NCBI RefSeq assembly: GCF_004614165.1
Contig: NZ_SPVG01000090.1
Span: 1 to 64,000 of the forward strand
Direction: 5' to 3'
Source: Duganella callida
GTDB taxonomy: Bacteria > Pseudomonadota > Gammaproteobacteria > Burkholderiales > Burkholderiaceae_D
Length of the DNA: 64,000 nt
Shown here piece by piece: positions 38,423 through 47,159 of this stretch; the stretch's first letter is position 1, and the number at the start of each line of letters is the position of its first letter. Both the position numbers and the translations under genes were made by a program. The notes beneath the pieces were generated by a model that saw only the letters and a program-made list of their open reading frames with translations, was not told the origin of the DNA and did no database searches.

Positions 38423-41070
38423 GAACGTATCGCGAACATCAGCGCGCATCGGCAGCGTCAGCATCGCTTGCATCGCTGGCCGCGCTGCTGGCGGCGACGA
38501 TCTGCGCCGCGCCGGCACAGGCGCAGGACGCGCGCAAGGTGGTCGAGCCAGTCGCGCCGCCTTCCTGCGCCGTGCTGACCGCCAGCGCGGTTCAAGCGTC
38601 GCAAGCGCCAAGCGCCGACGACACCGCGCGCATCCAGTCCGCCATCGAGCTATGCCCTTCCGGCCGCGCTGTGCGGCTATCGGCCGGCAGCTTCGTCGCC
38701 GGCCCGCTCAAGCTGCGCTCCGGCGTCAGCCTGCTGATCGATGCCGGCACGGTGCTGCAGGCCAGCACCAATCCCCGCTTGTACGACCGCGACGCCAATA
38801 CCTGCGGCACCATCGACCAGCAGGGCCGCGGCTGCAAACCCTTCATCACCATCGACAACGCCAGATCCAGCGGCATCTACGGCGAAGGCAGCATCGACGG
38901 CCAGGGCGGCCACGTGGTCGATGGCGGGACAGAATCCTGGTGGCAGCTGGCGCGCCGCGCGCAGAAGGAAGACGCACGCCAGAACGTACCGCGGCTGATC
39001 GAAATCACCAACGCGCAGGACATCACCCTGCACAAGATCACCCTGCGCAACTCGCCCAACTTCCACGTCACGCTGAACAAGGTGGATGGCTTCACCGCCT
39101 GGGGCGTGAATATCGACACTCCGGCCAGCGCGCGCAACACGGACGGCATCGATCCCATCTCGTCGCGCAACGTCACCATCGCCTACAGCCATATCCGCAC
39201 CGGCGACGACAACGTCGCCATCAAGGCCGGCAACAGCGGCCCGACCGAGAACATCTCCATCCTGCACAACCGCTTCTACAGCGGCCACGGCATGTCCATC
39301 GGCAGCGAGACCAATGGCAGCGTGCGCCGCGTGCTGGTGGAGGATCTGAGCATGGATGGCACCACCTCCGGCCTGCGCATCAAGAGCGATGTCTCGCGCG
39401 GCGGCGTGGTGGATGGCGTCAGCTACCGCAACATCTGCCTGCGCGACGTCAAGGCGCCGATCGACATCAGCAGCCGCTATAACGGCAAGGCCGAAGGCAG
39501 GCTGATTCCAGCCTACAGCAACATCATGCTCGACGACGTGCACAGCGTGACGCCGGGCAGCGTCATCGTCCAGGGCTACGATGAGCAGCATGCGGTCCAG
39601 GCCATACTGCGCAACGTCAGCATCGCCGGGAAGGCCGAGCGCAAGATCGAATATGCCCGGCTGTCGGGCGACGCCATCGCCGGCAGCGACACCAGTAACT
39701 GCGCCAACCGCTTCGCCGCCTTCCCCGGGCCGGCAGGCAACCAGCGTCCGCAGCTGACGCTGGAACAGGCCAAACAGTTCTCGTACAGCGAAGTGCTGAA
39801 GTACGTCGGCAAGGCCGGTGCGGAAACCGTCGATCCCTGGGATCCGCTGTCCGATCCGCTGGCGAAGGGCGCGGCGTTCAAGCCGGACTACATCGTCGAC
39901 CAGACCGCGAAGGCCGACGGCGTCCGCAGCTTCAACACGGTGCAGGAAGCCGTCAACCGCGCGGTGCTGGACAGCGCGGCGCAGCCAAACAAGCGCCTGT
40001 ATCTGCTGCTGAAACCCGGCGTCTATCGGGAACTGGTCTACATCCCCGCCTCCGCCGCGCCGATCACGATGTACGGCGAAGGCAAGGATGCGGCAGCCAC
40101 CAAAATCACCGCTCGGCTGGACGCCTCCAACAGCGGCGCCGAATACACCGCCCGACACGGCGCGCAGTTTGCGCACGCCGCGCCGGCGGTGCAGGCGATG
40201 TACAACAGCGTCAAGGACCGCGCGCAGATCGGCACTTTCGGCACCGCCACCGTCTGGGCGCAGAACAACGGCTTCCAGGCGCGCAACCTGACGTTTGAAA
40301 ACGGCTACAACAAGGACACCGGCAACTCCCGCGCCGAGGAACTCCCCAACATCAACAACGTTCACCACCAGGCGCTTGCGCTGCAAGTGGACAGTGCCGA
40401 CAAGGCGCAATTTGAAAATGTCCGCCTGCTCGGTTTCCAGGACACGCTGTATCTGAAGTCACCGCAGATCGGCAGCACCGTGCGCAGCTTCTTCAACAAA
40501 TCGTACATCGAGGGCGACGTCGATTTCATCTTCGGCGACACCACCGCCTACTTCTACCAGAGCGAAATCCGTACGCTGGGCGACCGCGGCGTCTCCTACG
40601 TCGCCGCGCCGGACACGCACGTGAAAAGTAAATACGGTTTCGTGTTCGACACCGTTCACTTCACCCACGAAGGCAAACGAGACGGCGGCTTCCACCTGCT
40701 GCGTCAGTGGTTCCACAGCTCACGCTGCACGCCCTACGCGCCGCTGCCGCTGGAAGGTTACAGCTGCACCTACGGCCCGGTCAACGGCTATCAGGCGCCG
40801 ACCGGCACCGTGGCGCGCGTATCGCTGGAAGCAGTCGGCAAAATGGTGGTGCTGAATTCGCGCATCGGCGCGCATATCGACAAACAGCGGCCATGGATGG
40901 ACTGGAACAAACCGGGCACCATCTCCTACCGCCCGGCTCAATACAACTCCGACGATCACTGGAACAACCTGCTCAAAGCCGGCATCGACCCGGTCAAGGA
41001 TCTCGGCTACACCAAACCACCGTCACCGCCGGACGTTTTCCTCGGCGAGTTCAATAACGCAGACGAATAA
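38419..41070 (+). CDS. Bifunctional polygalacturonase (GH28)-pectin methylesterase (CE8)
   Basis: 883-residue secreted fusion from a GTG start overlapping the acetylesterase stop; GGAGAG lies upstream. Residues ~50-430 are a GH28 beta-helix with the four canonical motifs NTDG (240-243), GDD (262-264), GHG (289-291) and RIK (320-322). Residues ~490-880 are a CE8 beta-helix with QDTLY (674-678) and DFIFG (702-706). One polypeptide would thus remove methyl esters and cut the freed polygalacturonate. I see no frameshift or internal start, so the fusion looks genuine. Confidence 0.92.
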   Translation: MRTYREHQRASAASASLASLAALLAATICAAPAQAQDARKVVEPVAPPSCAVLTASAVQASQAPSADDTARIQSAIELCPSGRAVRLSAGSFVAGPLKLRSGVSLLIDAGTVLQASTNPRLYDRDANTCGTIDQQGRGCKPFITIDNARSSGIYGEGSIDGQGGHVVDGGTESWWQLARRAQKEDARQNVPRLIEITNAQDITLHKITLRNSPNFHVTLNKVDGFTAWGVNIDTPASARNTDGIDPISSRNVTIAYSHIRTGDDNVAIKAGNSGPTENISILHNRFYSGHGMSIGSETNGSVRRVLVEDLSMDGTTSGLRIKSDVSRGGVVDGVSYRNICLRDVKAPIDISSRYNGKAEGRLIPAYSNIMLDDVHSVTPGSVIVQGYDEQHAVQAILRNVSIAGKAERKIEYARLSGDAIAGSDTSNCANRFAAFPGPAGNQRPQLTLEQAKQFSYSEVLKYVGKAGAETVDPWDPLSDPLAKGAAFKPDYIVDQTAKADGVRSFNTVQEAVNRAVLDSAAQPNKRLYLLLKPGVYRELVYIPASAAPITMYGEGKDAAATKITARLDASNSGAEYTARHGAQFAHAAPAVQAMYNSVKDRAQIGTFGTATVWAQNNGFQARNLTFENGYNKDTGNSRAEELPNINNVHHQALALQVDSADKAQFENVRLLGFQDTLYLKSPQIGSTVRSFFNKSYIEGDVDFIFGDTTAYFYQSEIRTLGDRGVSYVAAPDTHVKSKYGFVFDTVHFTHEGKRDGGFHLLRQWFHSSRCTPYAPLPLEGYSCTYGPVNGYQAPTGTVARVSLEAVGKMVVLNSRIGAHIDKQRPWMDWNKPGTISYRPAQYNSDDHWNNLLKAGIDPVKDLGYTKPPSPPDVFLGEFNNADE

Positions 41071-41080
41071 GGACCACACC

Positions 41081-42922
41081 ATGAGCATCAACAACCAGCG
41101 CCGCAACCTGATGAAAGCCCTGCCCGCGGCCGGCCTGTCGTTCGGCCTTCCCGCCCTCGCCACCACTGCGCCCGATCCATGGGCACAGGCGCAGGCCATC
41201 GTCGACCACGTATCGAAGCCGCTCAACTTCCGCAAGCAGGATTTCAACATCACCGCCTATGGCGCCAAGCCCTGCAAGCTGACCAAGGTGAAAGCCTGGA
41301 TTTCGCACGAGGAGCAGGAAGACGTTCCGACGCCGGAAGCCGGTTCGCCCGACTGCTACGCCGCCATCAAGGCCGCGATCCAGGCCTGCAATCAGGCAGG
41401 CGGCGGCCGCGTGCTGATCCCGGCCGGCGACTGGTACTGCGCCGGTCCGATCGTGCTGCTGTCGAACGTGAACGTCCATCTGAGCAAAGGCGCGCATGTC
41501 TACTTCAGCCAGAACCCCGCCGATTTCGCCAGGTACGGCGACATCGATTGCGGCAAGAACGGCAAGCTGACCATCTCGCGCTGGCAGAGTAACGACTGCC
41601 TGAACTATTCGCCCATGGTCTACGCCTACGGCCAGGACAACATCGCCCTGACCGGCGACGACTGGACCGCCATCCTCGATGGCCAGGGCGGCGTGCCGTT
41701 CAACGCCGACGGCGATAGCTGGTGGACCTGGAAGGGCAAGCAGAAAACCATCAACTCCATCGGCCAGGGCACCACGCCCAACTTCAAGGCCGGCAAGCTG
41801 TCGGAAAATACCGAGAACCCGAACAACCCGGTCTCGCTGGCGGCCGTGGCGCCGGCGCTGACCGATGCCGAACGCCTGCTGATCCAGGGCGAAGGCGGCA
41901 AATGGCGCGCCGACGCGCAGTATCTGCCGGCGCTGTCGGAAGCCGGCGTGCCGCTGTCGAAGCGCATCTTCGGCGTCGGCCACTATCTGCGCGCGCCGAT
42001 GATACAGCTGATCGGCTGCACCAACGTGCTGCTGCAGGGCTACCGCGTGCAGAACACGCCGTTCTGGCAGCACCATCCAGTCCACTGCCGCAACATCGTG
42101 ATCCGCAACGTCTACGCCCACAGCCACGGTCCGAACAGCGACGGCTTCGATCCGGAGGCTTGCGACCACGTGCTGGTGGAAGGCTGCACCTTCGACACCG
42201 GCGACGACTGCATCGCCATCAAGGCCGGCAAGGGTCAGGACACGCAATACGGTCCTTCGCAGAACATCGTGATCCAGAACTGCATCATGCACAGCGGCCA
42301 TGGCGCCGTCACGCTGGGCAGCGAGATGGCGGGCGGCATCCAGAACGTGTATGCGCAAAAGCTGGTGTTCGAAAACGCCAACTGGAAAACCAATCCGCTC
42401 AACACGGCGATTCGTCTGAAGACCAATATGAACCGCGGCGGCTATCTGCGCAATTTCTATGTGCGCGACATCACGATTCCGAACGGCGTGCAGACCAGCC
42501 CTTCGTTCTATGCATCGTTGCCTGGGTCGCCGATCCAGTCGAAGACCGTGGCCACGGCCGCCGGCGCCATCGTCACCTTCGATTGCGACTACACGCCGCT
42601 CAGCGACACCGTGCGTACCCGTCCGCCCATCGTCGACAACGTGCAGATCTCGAACGTCAAGGCCGGCAATGTGGCGACCAAGGACGGCAAGCAGGCCTCG
42701 TGCTATCAGGCGATCGTGATACTCGGTCCGGTGGCATCGGATTACAACGGACCACAGCCGATGCCGCCGGTGTTCCCTGTCACGAACGTGAGCATCAGCG
42801 ACTGCGACTTCGGCGTGCCGGTGAATGCGGCGGCGCCATGGTTCCTCTACAACGTCAAAGGACTGACGCTGAAGAACGTGACCATCGGCGGCAAGGTCCA
42901 TAACACCACGCTGTCCGCCTGA
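41081..42922 (+). CDS. GH28 polygalacturonase, exo-type candidate
   Basis: 613 residues. The N-terminus NNQRRNLMKALPAAG contains twin arginines and resembles a Tat signal. The beta-helix carries NSDG (352-355, in place of NTDG), GDD (374-376), GHG (406-408) and RLK (445-447). The NxD and RxK variants and a long insertion (about 205-300) are compatible with an exo-acting enzyme that yields galacturonate monomers; this is inference. AGGA lies upstream. It is the third gene of the esterase-fusion-GH28-CE8 operon. Confidence 0.9.
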   Translation: MSINNQRRNLMKALPAAGLSFGLPALATTAPDPWAQAQAIVDHVSKPLNFRKQDFNITAYGAKPCKLTKVKAWISHEEQEDVPTPEAGSPDCYAAIKAAIQACNQAGGGRVLIPAGDWYCAGPIVLLSNVNVHLSKGAHVYFSQNPADFARYGDIDCGKNGKLTISRWQSNDCLNYSPMVYAYGQDNIALTGDDWTAILDGQGGVPFNADGDSWWTWKGKQKTINSIGQGTTPNFKAGKLSENTENPNNPVSLAAVAPALTDAERLLIQGEGGKWRADAQYLPALSEAGVPLSKRIFGVGHYLRAPMIQLIGCTNVLLQGYRVQNTPFWQHHPVHCRNIVIRNVYAHSHGPNSDGFDPEACDHVLVEGCTFDTGDDCIAIKAGKGQDTQYGPSQNIVIQNCIMHSGHGAVTLGSEMAGGIQNVYAQKLVFENANWKTNPLNTAIRLKTNMNRGGYLRNFYVRDITIPNGVQTSPSFYASLPGSPIQSKTVATAAGAIVTFDCDYTPLSDTVRTRPPIVDNVQISNVKAGNVATKDGKQASCYQAIVILGPVASDYNGPQPMPPVFPVTNVSISDCDFGVPVNAAAPWFLYNVKGLTLKNVTIGGKVHNTTLSA

Positions 42923-42930
42923 GGAGACGC

Positions 42931-44418
42931 ATGATGAAACCGCGCCTGCTCTGCACTCTGTTGTTTGCAACCGCTGCCGTGCCAGCCGGTGCGGCGATCA
43001 CCCCGCTGCCGGCCAATGGCGCACAGCAGGTCAACCCGGATACGCACCTGGTGCTGCGCTTCGATCAGGCGCCGGCGCTGGGCAAGTCCGGCCTGATTCG
43101 TATCTACGATGCCGTCAGCGGCAAGCTGGTGGACACGCTGGACCTGAGCATACCGGCCGGTCCCACCGAGCGCACCAGGCTGCCGGCAGCGCCGTATCTG
43201 GCCACGCCCTACGTTTATGCCGACGGTCCGCGCGCGACCAACGCCAATACCAAAGCCGGCACGCCTTCCGCCGGCGCCGAGCCGGGCGACGGCAGCAAAT
43301 ACCAGCTGACCATCATCGGCGGCTTTACCGATGGCTTCCACTTCCATCCGGTGATCGTGCACGACAAGACGGCCACCATCTACCCGCACAACAACGTGCT
43401 CGAATACGGCAAGCGTTACCGGGTGCAGATCGACGATGCGGTGTTCGGCACCGCCATCAAGGGATGGGAGTTCGGCACCAAGGCGCATGGTCCCGCGGCC
43501 GATGCGCAGCGCGTGACGGTCAGCGCCGACGGCACCGGCGATTTCAGTACCGTCCAGGGTGCGCTCGATTATGTGCCCGATCATCCGGCGAAGCGCGTGA
43601 CCATCTTCGTGCGCAACGGTGATTACGAGGAGATCGTCTATTTCCGCAACAAGTCCAACATCACGGTGCAGGGCGAGCAGCGCGAAAAAGTGCGCGTCCA
43701 TTACGCCAACAATGAAGTCTTCAATCCACATCCGGCCAACATCAGCACCAATGAATTACCGGGCACCTTCCCTTCGCGCCGGGCGGCGTTCGCGGCCGAC
43801 AACGTCAAAGGCGTGCACCTGCGCGATCTGACGCTGGAGACCACGCTCCAGGGGCAGGCCGAGGGCCTGCTGATCACCGGCTCGGAGAACATCGTCGCCA
43901 ACACCACCGTGATCGGTTCGGGCGACGCCTTGCAGGTCAACGGCAGCACCTATCTGCCGGACGTCAAAGTGGTAGGCCATGGCGATACCGTGCTGGGACG
44001 CGGCCCCTCCTTCTTCGAGCGCTGCGAGATCGAGTCGCAGTTCGCGTACATGTGGATACGTAACCCGGCAACCAACCACGGCAATGTGTTCAAGGACTGC
44101 CGCTTTACGACCATCGGCAACGGCGGACCGACCGAGCTGGCGCGCCTGCCCTCCAACAAGGGCAAGAATTATCCGTACGCGGAAGCGGTACTGATCAACG
44201 CCATCCTGAGCGGCATCAGCCCGGCGGGCTGGGGCCAGGTCGATGGCGATGCGTCCAATATCCACTTCTGGGAATTCAACAGCCGCAACCCGGACGGCAC
44301 GCCTGTCGATGTCAGCAAGCGCAACCCGGTGTCGCGCCAGCTGACCATGGAAAAGGATGCCGAGACCATCCGCAACTACAGCAATCCGGCCTGGGTGCTC
44401 GGCTGGACGCCGCAGTGA
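42931..44418 (+). CDS. Divergent pectinesterase (CE8) with N-terminal Ig-like domain
   Basis: 495 residues: signal peptide (to about residue 22), an Ig-like Big_5-type domain (ITPLPANGAQQVNPDTHLVLRF...), then a pectinesterase beta-helix starting VSADGTGDFSTVQGAL. The usual QDTLY is replaced by SGDAL (D332) and DFIFG by HGDTVLG (D352). The two aspartates are 20 residues apart, close to the canonical spacing, so both catalytic acids may be kept. The LGRPW arginine motif is not evident (WIRNPATNHGN instead). Substrate preference may differ from the fused CE8 domain. Confidence 0.85.
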   Translation: MMKPRLLCTLLFATAAVPAGAAITPLPANGAQQVNPDTHLVLRFDQAPALGKSGLIRIYDAVSGKLVDTLDLSIPAGPTERTRLPAAPYLATPYVYADGPRATNANTKAGTPSAGAEPGDGSKYQLTIIGGFTDGFHFHPVIVHDKTATIYPHNNVLEYGKRYRVQIDDAVFGTAIKGWEFGTKAHGPAADAQRVTVSADGTGDFSTVQGALDYVPDHPAKRVTIFVRNGDYEEIVYFRNKSNITVQGEQREKVRVHYANNEVFNPHPANISTNELPGTFPSRRAAFAADNVKGVHLRDLTLETTLQGQAEGLLITGSENIVANTTVIGSGDALQVNGSTYLPDVKVVGHGDTVLGRGPSFFERCEIESQFAYMWIRNPATNHGNVFKDCRFTTIGNGGPTELARLPSNKGKNYPYAEAVLINAILSGISPAGWGQVDGDASNIHFWEFNSRNPDGTPVDVSKRNPVSRQLTMEKDAETIRNYSNPAWVLGWTPQ

Positions 44419-44567
44419 TAGCAACCTGAACGTTCATCAGATTCCCTGACGACACCGAGCGCTTTCAGCGTGTCATCCGGCATGCGCTGGACGATACCCA
44501 ACGACGATCCATCGCCTCGTTGAACCTGATCATAGCCGGCTTTCAGCAAGTAAAAGGCACGACGCAT
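44376..44567 (-). CDS. Doubtful small open frame
   Basis: 63 codons starting MRRAFYLLKAGYDQVQRG, with GAGG just upstream. It overlaps the 3' end of the pectinesterase gene by 43 bp on the other strand. Codon use is ordinary. I recognise no family. It could be a remnant of a small gene lost between the two convergent carbohydrate operons. Confidence 0.2.
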   Translation of the reverse strand: MRRAFYLLKAGYDQVQRGDGSSLGIVQRMPDDTLKALGVVRESDERSGCYHCGVQPSTQAGLL

Positions 44568-44629
44568 GACCTCGCCTTTTGACCTATCTCCTGGGACATT
44601 TCCACAGTCATACTTCTCATGGCACGCCT

Positions 44630-44660
44630 CCGCGCAGTAAGTGAAAATTATACTGCGCGG
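44630..44660. terminator. Hairpin between convergent pectinesterase and GH43 genes
   Basis: Perfect 10-bp stem CCGCGCAGTA/TACTGCGCGG with an 11-nt A/T-rich loop. It lies 31 bp past the GH43 stop. No T-tract follows on either strand. A TATAAT on the minus strand (44647-44652) falls in the loop and right arm and is probably not a promoter. Confidence 0.5.
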
Positions 44661-44691
44661 ATTTGGTGCGTTCGTTTGATGAACAAATGCG

Positions 44692-46284
44692 TCAGGGTGT
44701 GACGCGGAAGTAATCGACATCGACGTGGCCGCCGCTGCCGGCGCTGAACAGGCCCATCTGGGCGCCTACCCAGCGGCCCATGCGTGCGGTGAATTGGGCG
44801 CCGATGGGCGTGTACTTCTCGCCATCCAGGCTGTACGAGAAGTTGGTCACGCCACCGGCCACCACGCGCATGCGCAGCCACACCTGCGGCGACGGCAGTT
44901 CGACGCCGGCCTCCTGCTGCTCATGGCAGTTGGTCTCCGCCTTGTAGCAGCTGACCAGCGCCAGTTGGGTTTTGCCGTCGCTGCGGCGCGTGCCGAGCCA
45001 GGCATAGTCGAAGCCATACATCAGCAGTCCCGCGACGCCGCCATCCGTCTGGCCGGAGGCATCGACCTTGGTGGTCACAGTGAAGGTCTCGGCCGGCAGC
45101 TTTTGCAGCAGCAGCGATGGCACGTCCCACAGGTTGGTGGCGCGCGTCTGCGCGAACAGCCGCAGACGCCCTTCGCCCAGCGCGTACCACGACGGCTGCC
45201 AGTTGGCGTTCCACTGCCATTGCAGGCCGAGCGACGGGTCATCGAATTCATCGCTGGTGGCCGGCACCGCCGGCGCACCGCCAGCCACAGGCTTGCGATA
45301 ACGCGCCACCGGCTGGCCGGCCGCACCGCCGATATCTTCACCGATCAGCGGCCAGCCGTCGCGCCACACCACCGGCTGCAGATGCACCACGCGGCCATAG
45401 GCACGCTTGTCCTGGAAGTGCAAAAACCAGTCCTCGCCCTGCGGCGTCCGCACCCATGCGCCCTGATGCGGGCCATTCACCGCCGAGCGGCCCTGCGCCA
45501 GCACGATGCGGTCCTCGTACGGCCCATCAATGCTGCGCGAGCGGAACACCGACTGCCATCCCGTCTCCACCCCGCCAGCCGGCGCGAACACGTAGTAGTA
45601 GCCGTCGCGCTTGTAAAACTTCGGCCCTTCCAGCGTGGTGTACTTGGGCAGCTTGTTACCGTCGATGATCACCTTGCCCGCATCGTCGAGCAGGCGGCTG
45701 GCGTCCGGTGCCATCCGGCGCAGGGTCAGCACGTTGGCAAAACCGGCGCGGCTCTTGGCCCAGGCATGCAGCAGATACGCCTGGCCATCGTCGTCCCACA
45801 GCGGCGTCGGATCGATCAAGCCCTTGCCGGCGGCCAGCAGATGGGGTTCGGACCACGGACCGGCAAAGTCCCTGGCCGTCATCACGTAGATGCCGTAATC
45901 GGGATCGGGATAGAAAATCCAGAACTTGCCGTCGTGGTAGCGCAGGCATGGTGCCCACACGCCCTTGCCGTGCTGCGGTTTGGCGAAGACGTCGGCCGGC
46001 ACCTGCTGCGGCAAGGCGTGGCCGACCAGCGTCCAGTTGACCATGTCCGGCGACTGCAGCAGCGGCAGTCCCGGCGCGTTGTTGAAACTCGACGATACCA
46101 GATAGTACTTGCCGCCGACCTGGATCGCATCCGGATCCGAATAGTCCGCGTGCAGCACGGGATTCTGGTATTCGCCATTGCCCAGGTCTGGCGACCAGGC
46201 GACCGGCGTCGTCGTTGTGCACGCGGCCAGCGTCGCCGCAAACACAAAGGGCAGATACCGCACCAGCATCTGCCCCCTCATCAT
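44692..46284 (-). CDS. GH43 glycoside hydrolase lipoprotein (arabinosidase/xylosidase type)
   Basis: 530 residues with a lipobox LAAC (lipid Cys 22). The five-bladed propeller carries the GH43 acids: base D50 (YSDPDAI), the pKa-modulating Asp in GLIDPTPLWDDDG, and the general acid Glu in TTLEGPKFYK. A C-terminal jelly-roll (about residues 345-530) is typical of longer GH43 enzymes. It probably trims arabinose or xylose from pectin side chains. It is the last gene of the kdgD-aldehyde dehydrogenase-lactonase operon and overlaps the lactonase stop by 4 bp. Confidence 0.9.
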   Translation of the reverse strand: MMRGQMLVRYLPFVFAATLAACTTTTPVAWSPDLGNGEYQNPVLHADYSDPDAIQVGGKYYLVSSSFNNAPGLPLLQSPDMVNWTLVGHALPQQVPADVFAKPQHGKGVWAPCLRYHDGKFWIFYPDPDYGIYVMTARDFAGPWSEPHLLAAGKGLIDPTPLWDDDGQAYLLHAWAKSRAGFANVLTLRRMAPDASRLLDDAGKVIIDGNKLPKYTTLEGPKFYKRDGYYYVFAPAGGVETGWQSVFRSRSIDGPYEDRIVLAQGRSAVNGPHQGAWVRTPQGEDWFLHFQDKRAYGRVVHLQPVVWRDGWPLIGEDIGGAAGQPVARYRKPVAGGAPAVPATSDEFDDPSLGLQWQWNANWQPSWYALGEGRLRLFAQTRATNLWDVPSLLLQKLPAETFTVTTKVDASGQTDGGVAGLLMYGFDYAWLGTRRSDGKTQLALVSCYKAETNCHEQQEAGVELPSPQVWLRMRVVAGGVTNFSYSLDGEKYTPIGAQFTARMGRWVGAQMGLFSAGSGGHVDVDYFRVTP

Positions 46285-47159
46285 GCACCAAACGGCGTTT
46301 CAGCCACGCCCTTCACGCCGGGCCGCAGCAGCGCCACCGCGCCGCCCCACTCCGCGTCTTCCGGCTTGCCGGAGACGATGGAGGTGACCATCAGCGTGTC
46401 CAGATCCTTGCCGCCAAAGGCGCACATGGATGGCTTGAGCATCGGCACGACCAGCTTGCGATCGAGCTTGCCATCCGGCGTGAAGCGGAAGATGTAACCG
46501 CCATCGTTACCGCACACCCAGTAGCAGCCTTCCGCATCGACCGCGGCGCCGTCGGGACGGCCCACCTCGGCCGTCAGGTCGGCGAATACGCGGCGATTGC
46601 TCGGCACGCCGTCGGCGATGTCGTAGTCGAACGCCCACACCATGCGCCGCTGCGGATGCGAATCCGACAGGTACATGGTGCGGCCGTCCGGCGAAAATGC
46701 CGTGCCGTTCTGCGTCAGCAGTTCCGACACGAACGGCGCCGAAATGCCGCGCGCCGCATCGTAGCGGTACAACTGGCCCACCGCCCTGGCGGCGCCCATG
46801 TCCATGAACATGGTGCCGGCCCAGAAGCGGCCCTGGCGATCGCAACGACCGTCGTTGAAGCGCATGCCTTCGCCCAGGCCGGAAGCCGGCGTCGCCAGCT
46901 TGAGCGCTTTCGCGCCCCGCTCCGCGCCCAGCTCCAGGCTGAAGATGCCGGTTTCCATGCCCGCGATCAGGCCGCCGCCGGCCTTGGCCGCCACGCAGGC
47001 GACCATTTCGGCGTTGTCCCAATAGCGGCTCACGCCACTCGACGCATCCAGGCGCCAGACACGTTTGGCCGGGATATCGACCCAGTACCAGGCGTTGTCG
47101 GCCGCGCTCCAGGTCGGGCTTTCACCGACCGTGCAGGAAACGCCGCTTACGCGTTCCAT
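46281..47159 (-). CDS. SMP-30/gluconolactonase-family sugar lactonase
   Basis: 292-residue six-bladed propeller. Metal-binding residues appear as the Glu in VGESPTWS, the Asn in RFNDGRCD and an Asp in FSPDGRTMYLSDS. Because uronate dehydrogenase makes an aldarolactone, this enzyme probably opens galactaro-lactone to galactarate; L-arabinonolactone is an alternative given the GH43 partner. It overlaps the aldehyde dehydrogenase by 13 bp and GH43 by 4 bp. Confidence 0.85.
   Translation of the reverse strand: MERVSGVSCTVGESPTWSAADNAWYWVDIPAKRVWRLDASSGVSRYWDNAEMVACVAAKAGGGLIAGMETGIFSLELGAERGAKALKLATPASGLGEGMRFNDGRCDRQGRFWAGTMFMDMGAARAVGQLYRYDAARGISAPFVSELLTQNGTAFSPDGRTMYLSDSHPQRRMVWAFDYDIADGVPSNRRVFADLTAEVGRPDGAAVDAEGCYWVCGNDGGYIFRFTPDGKLDRKLVVPMLKPSMCAFGGKDLDTLMVTSIVSGKPEDAEWGGAVALLRPGVKGVAETPFGA

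Noticed and set aside
44647-44652. TATAAT ahead of the small open frame at 44376-44567
   Set aside because: It falls inside the loop and right arm of a 10-bp-stem hairpin and lacks a -35.
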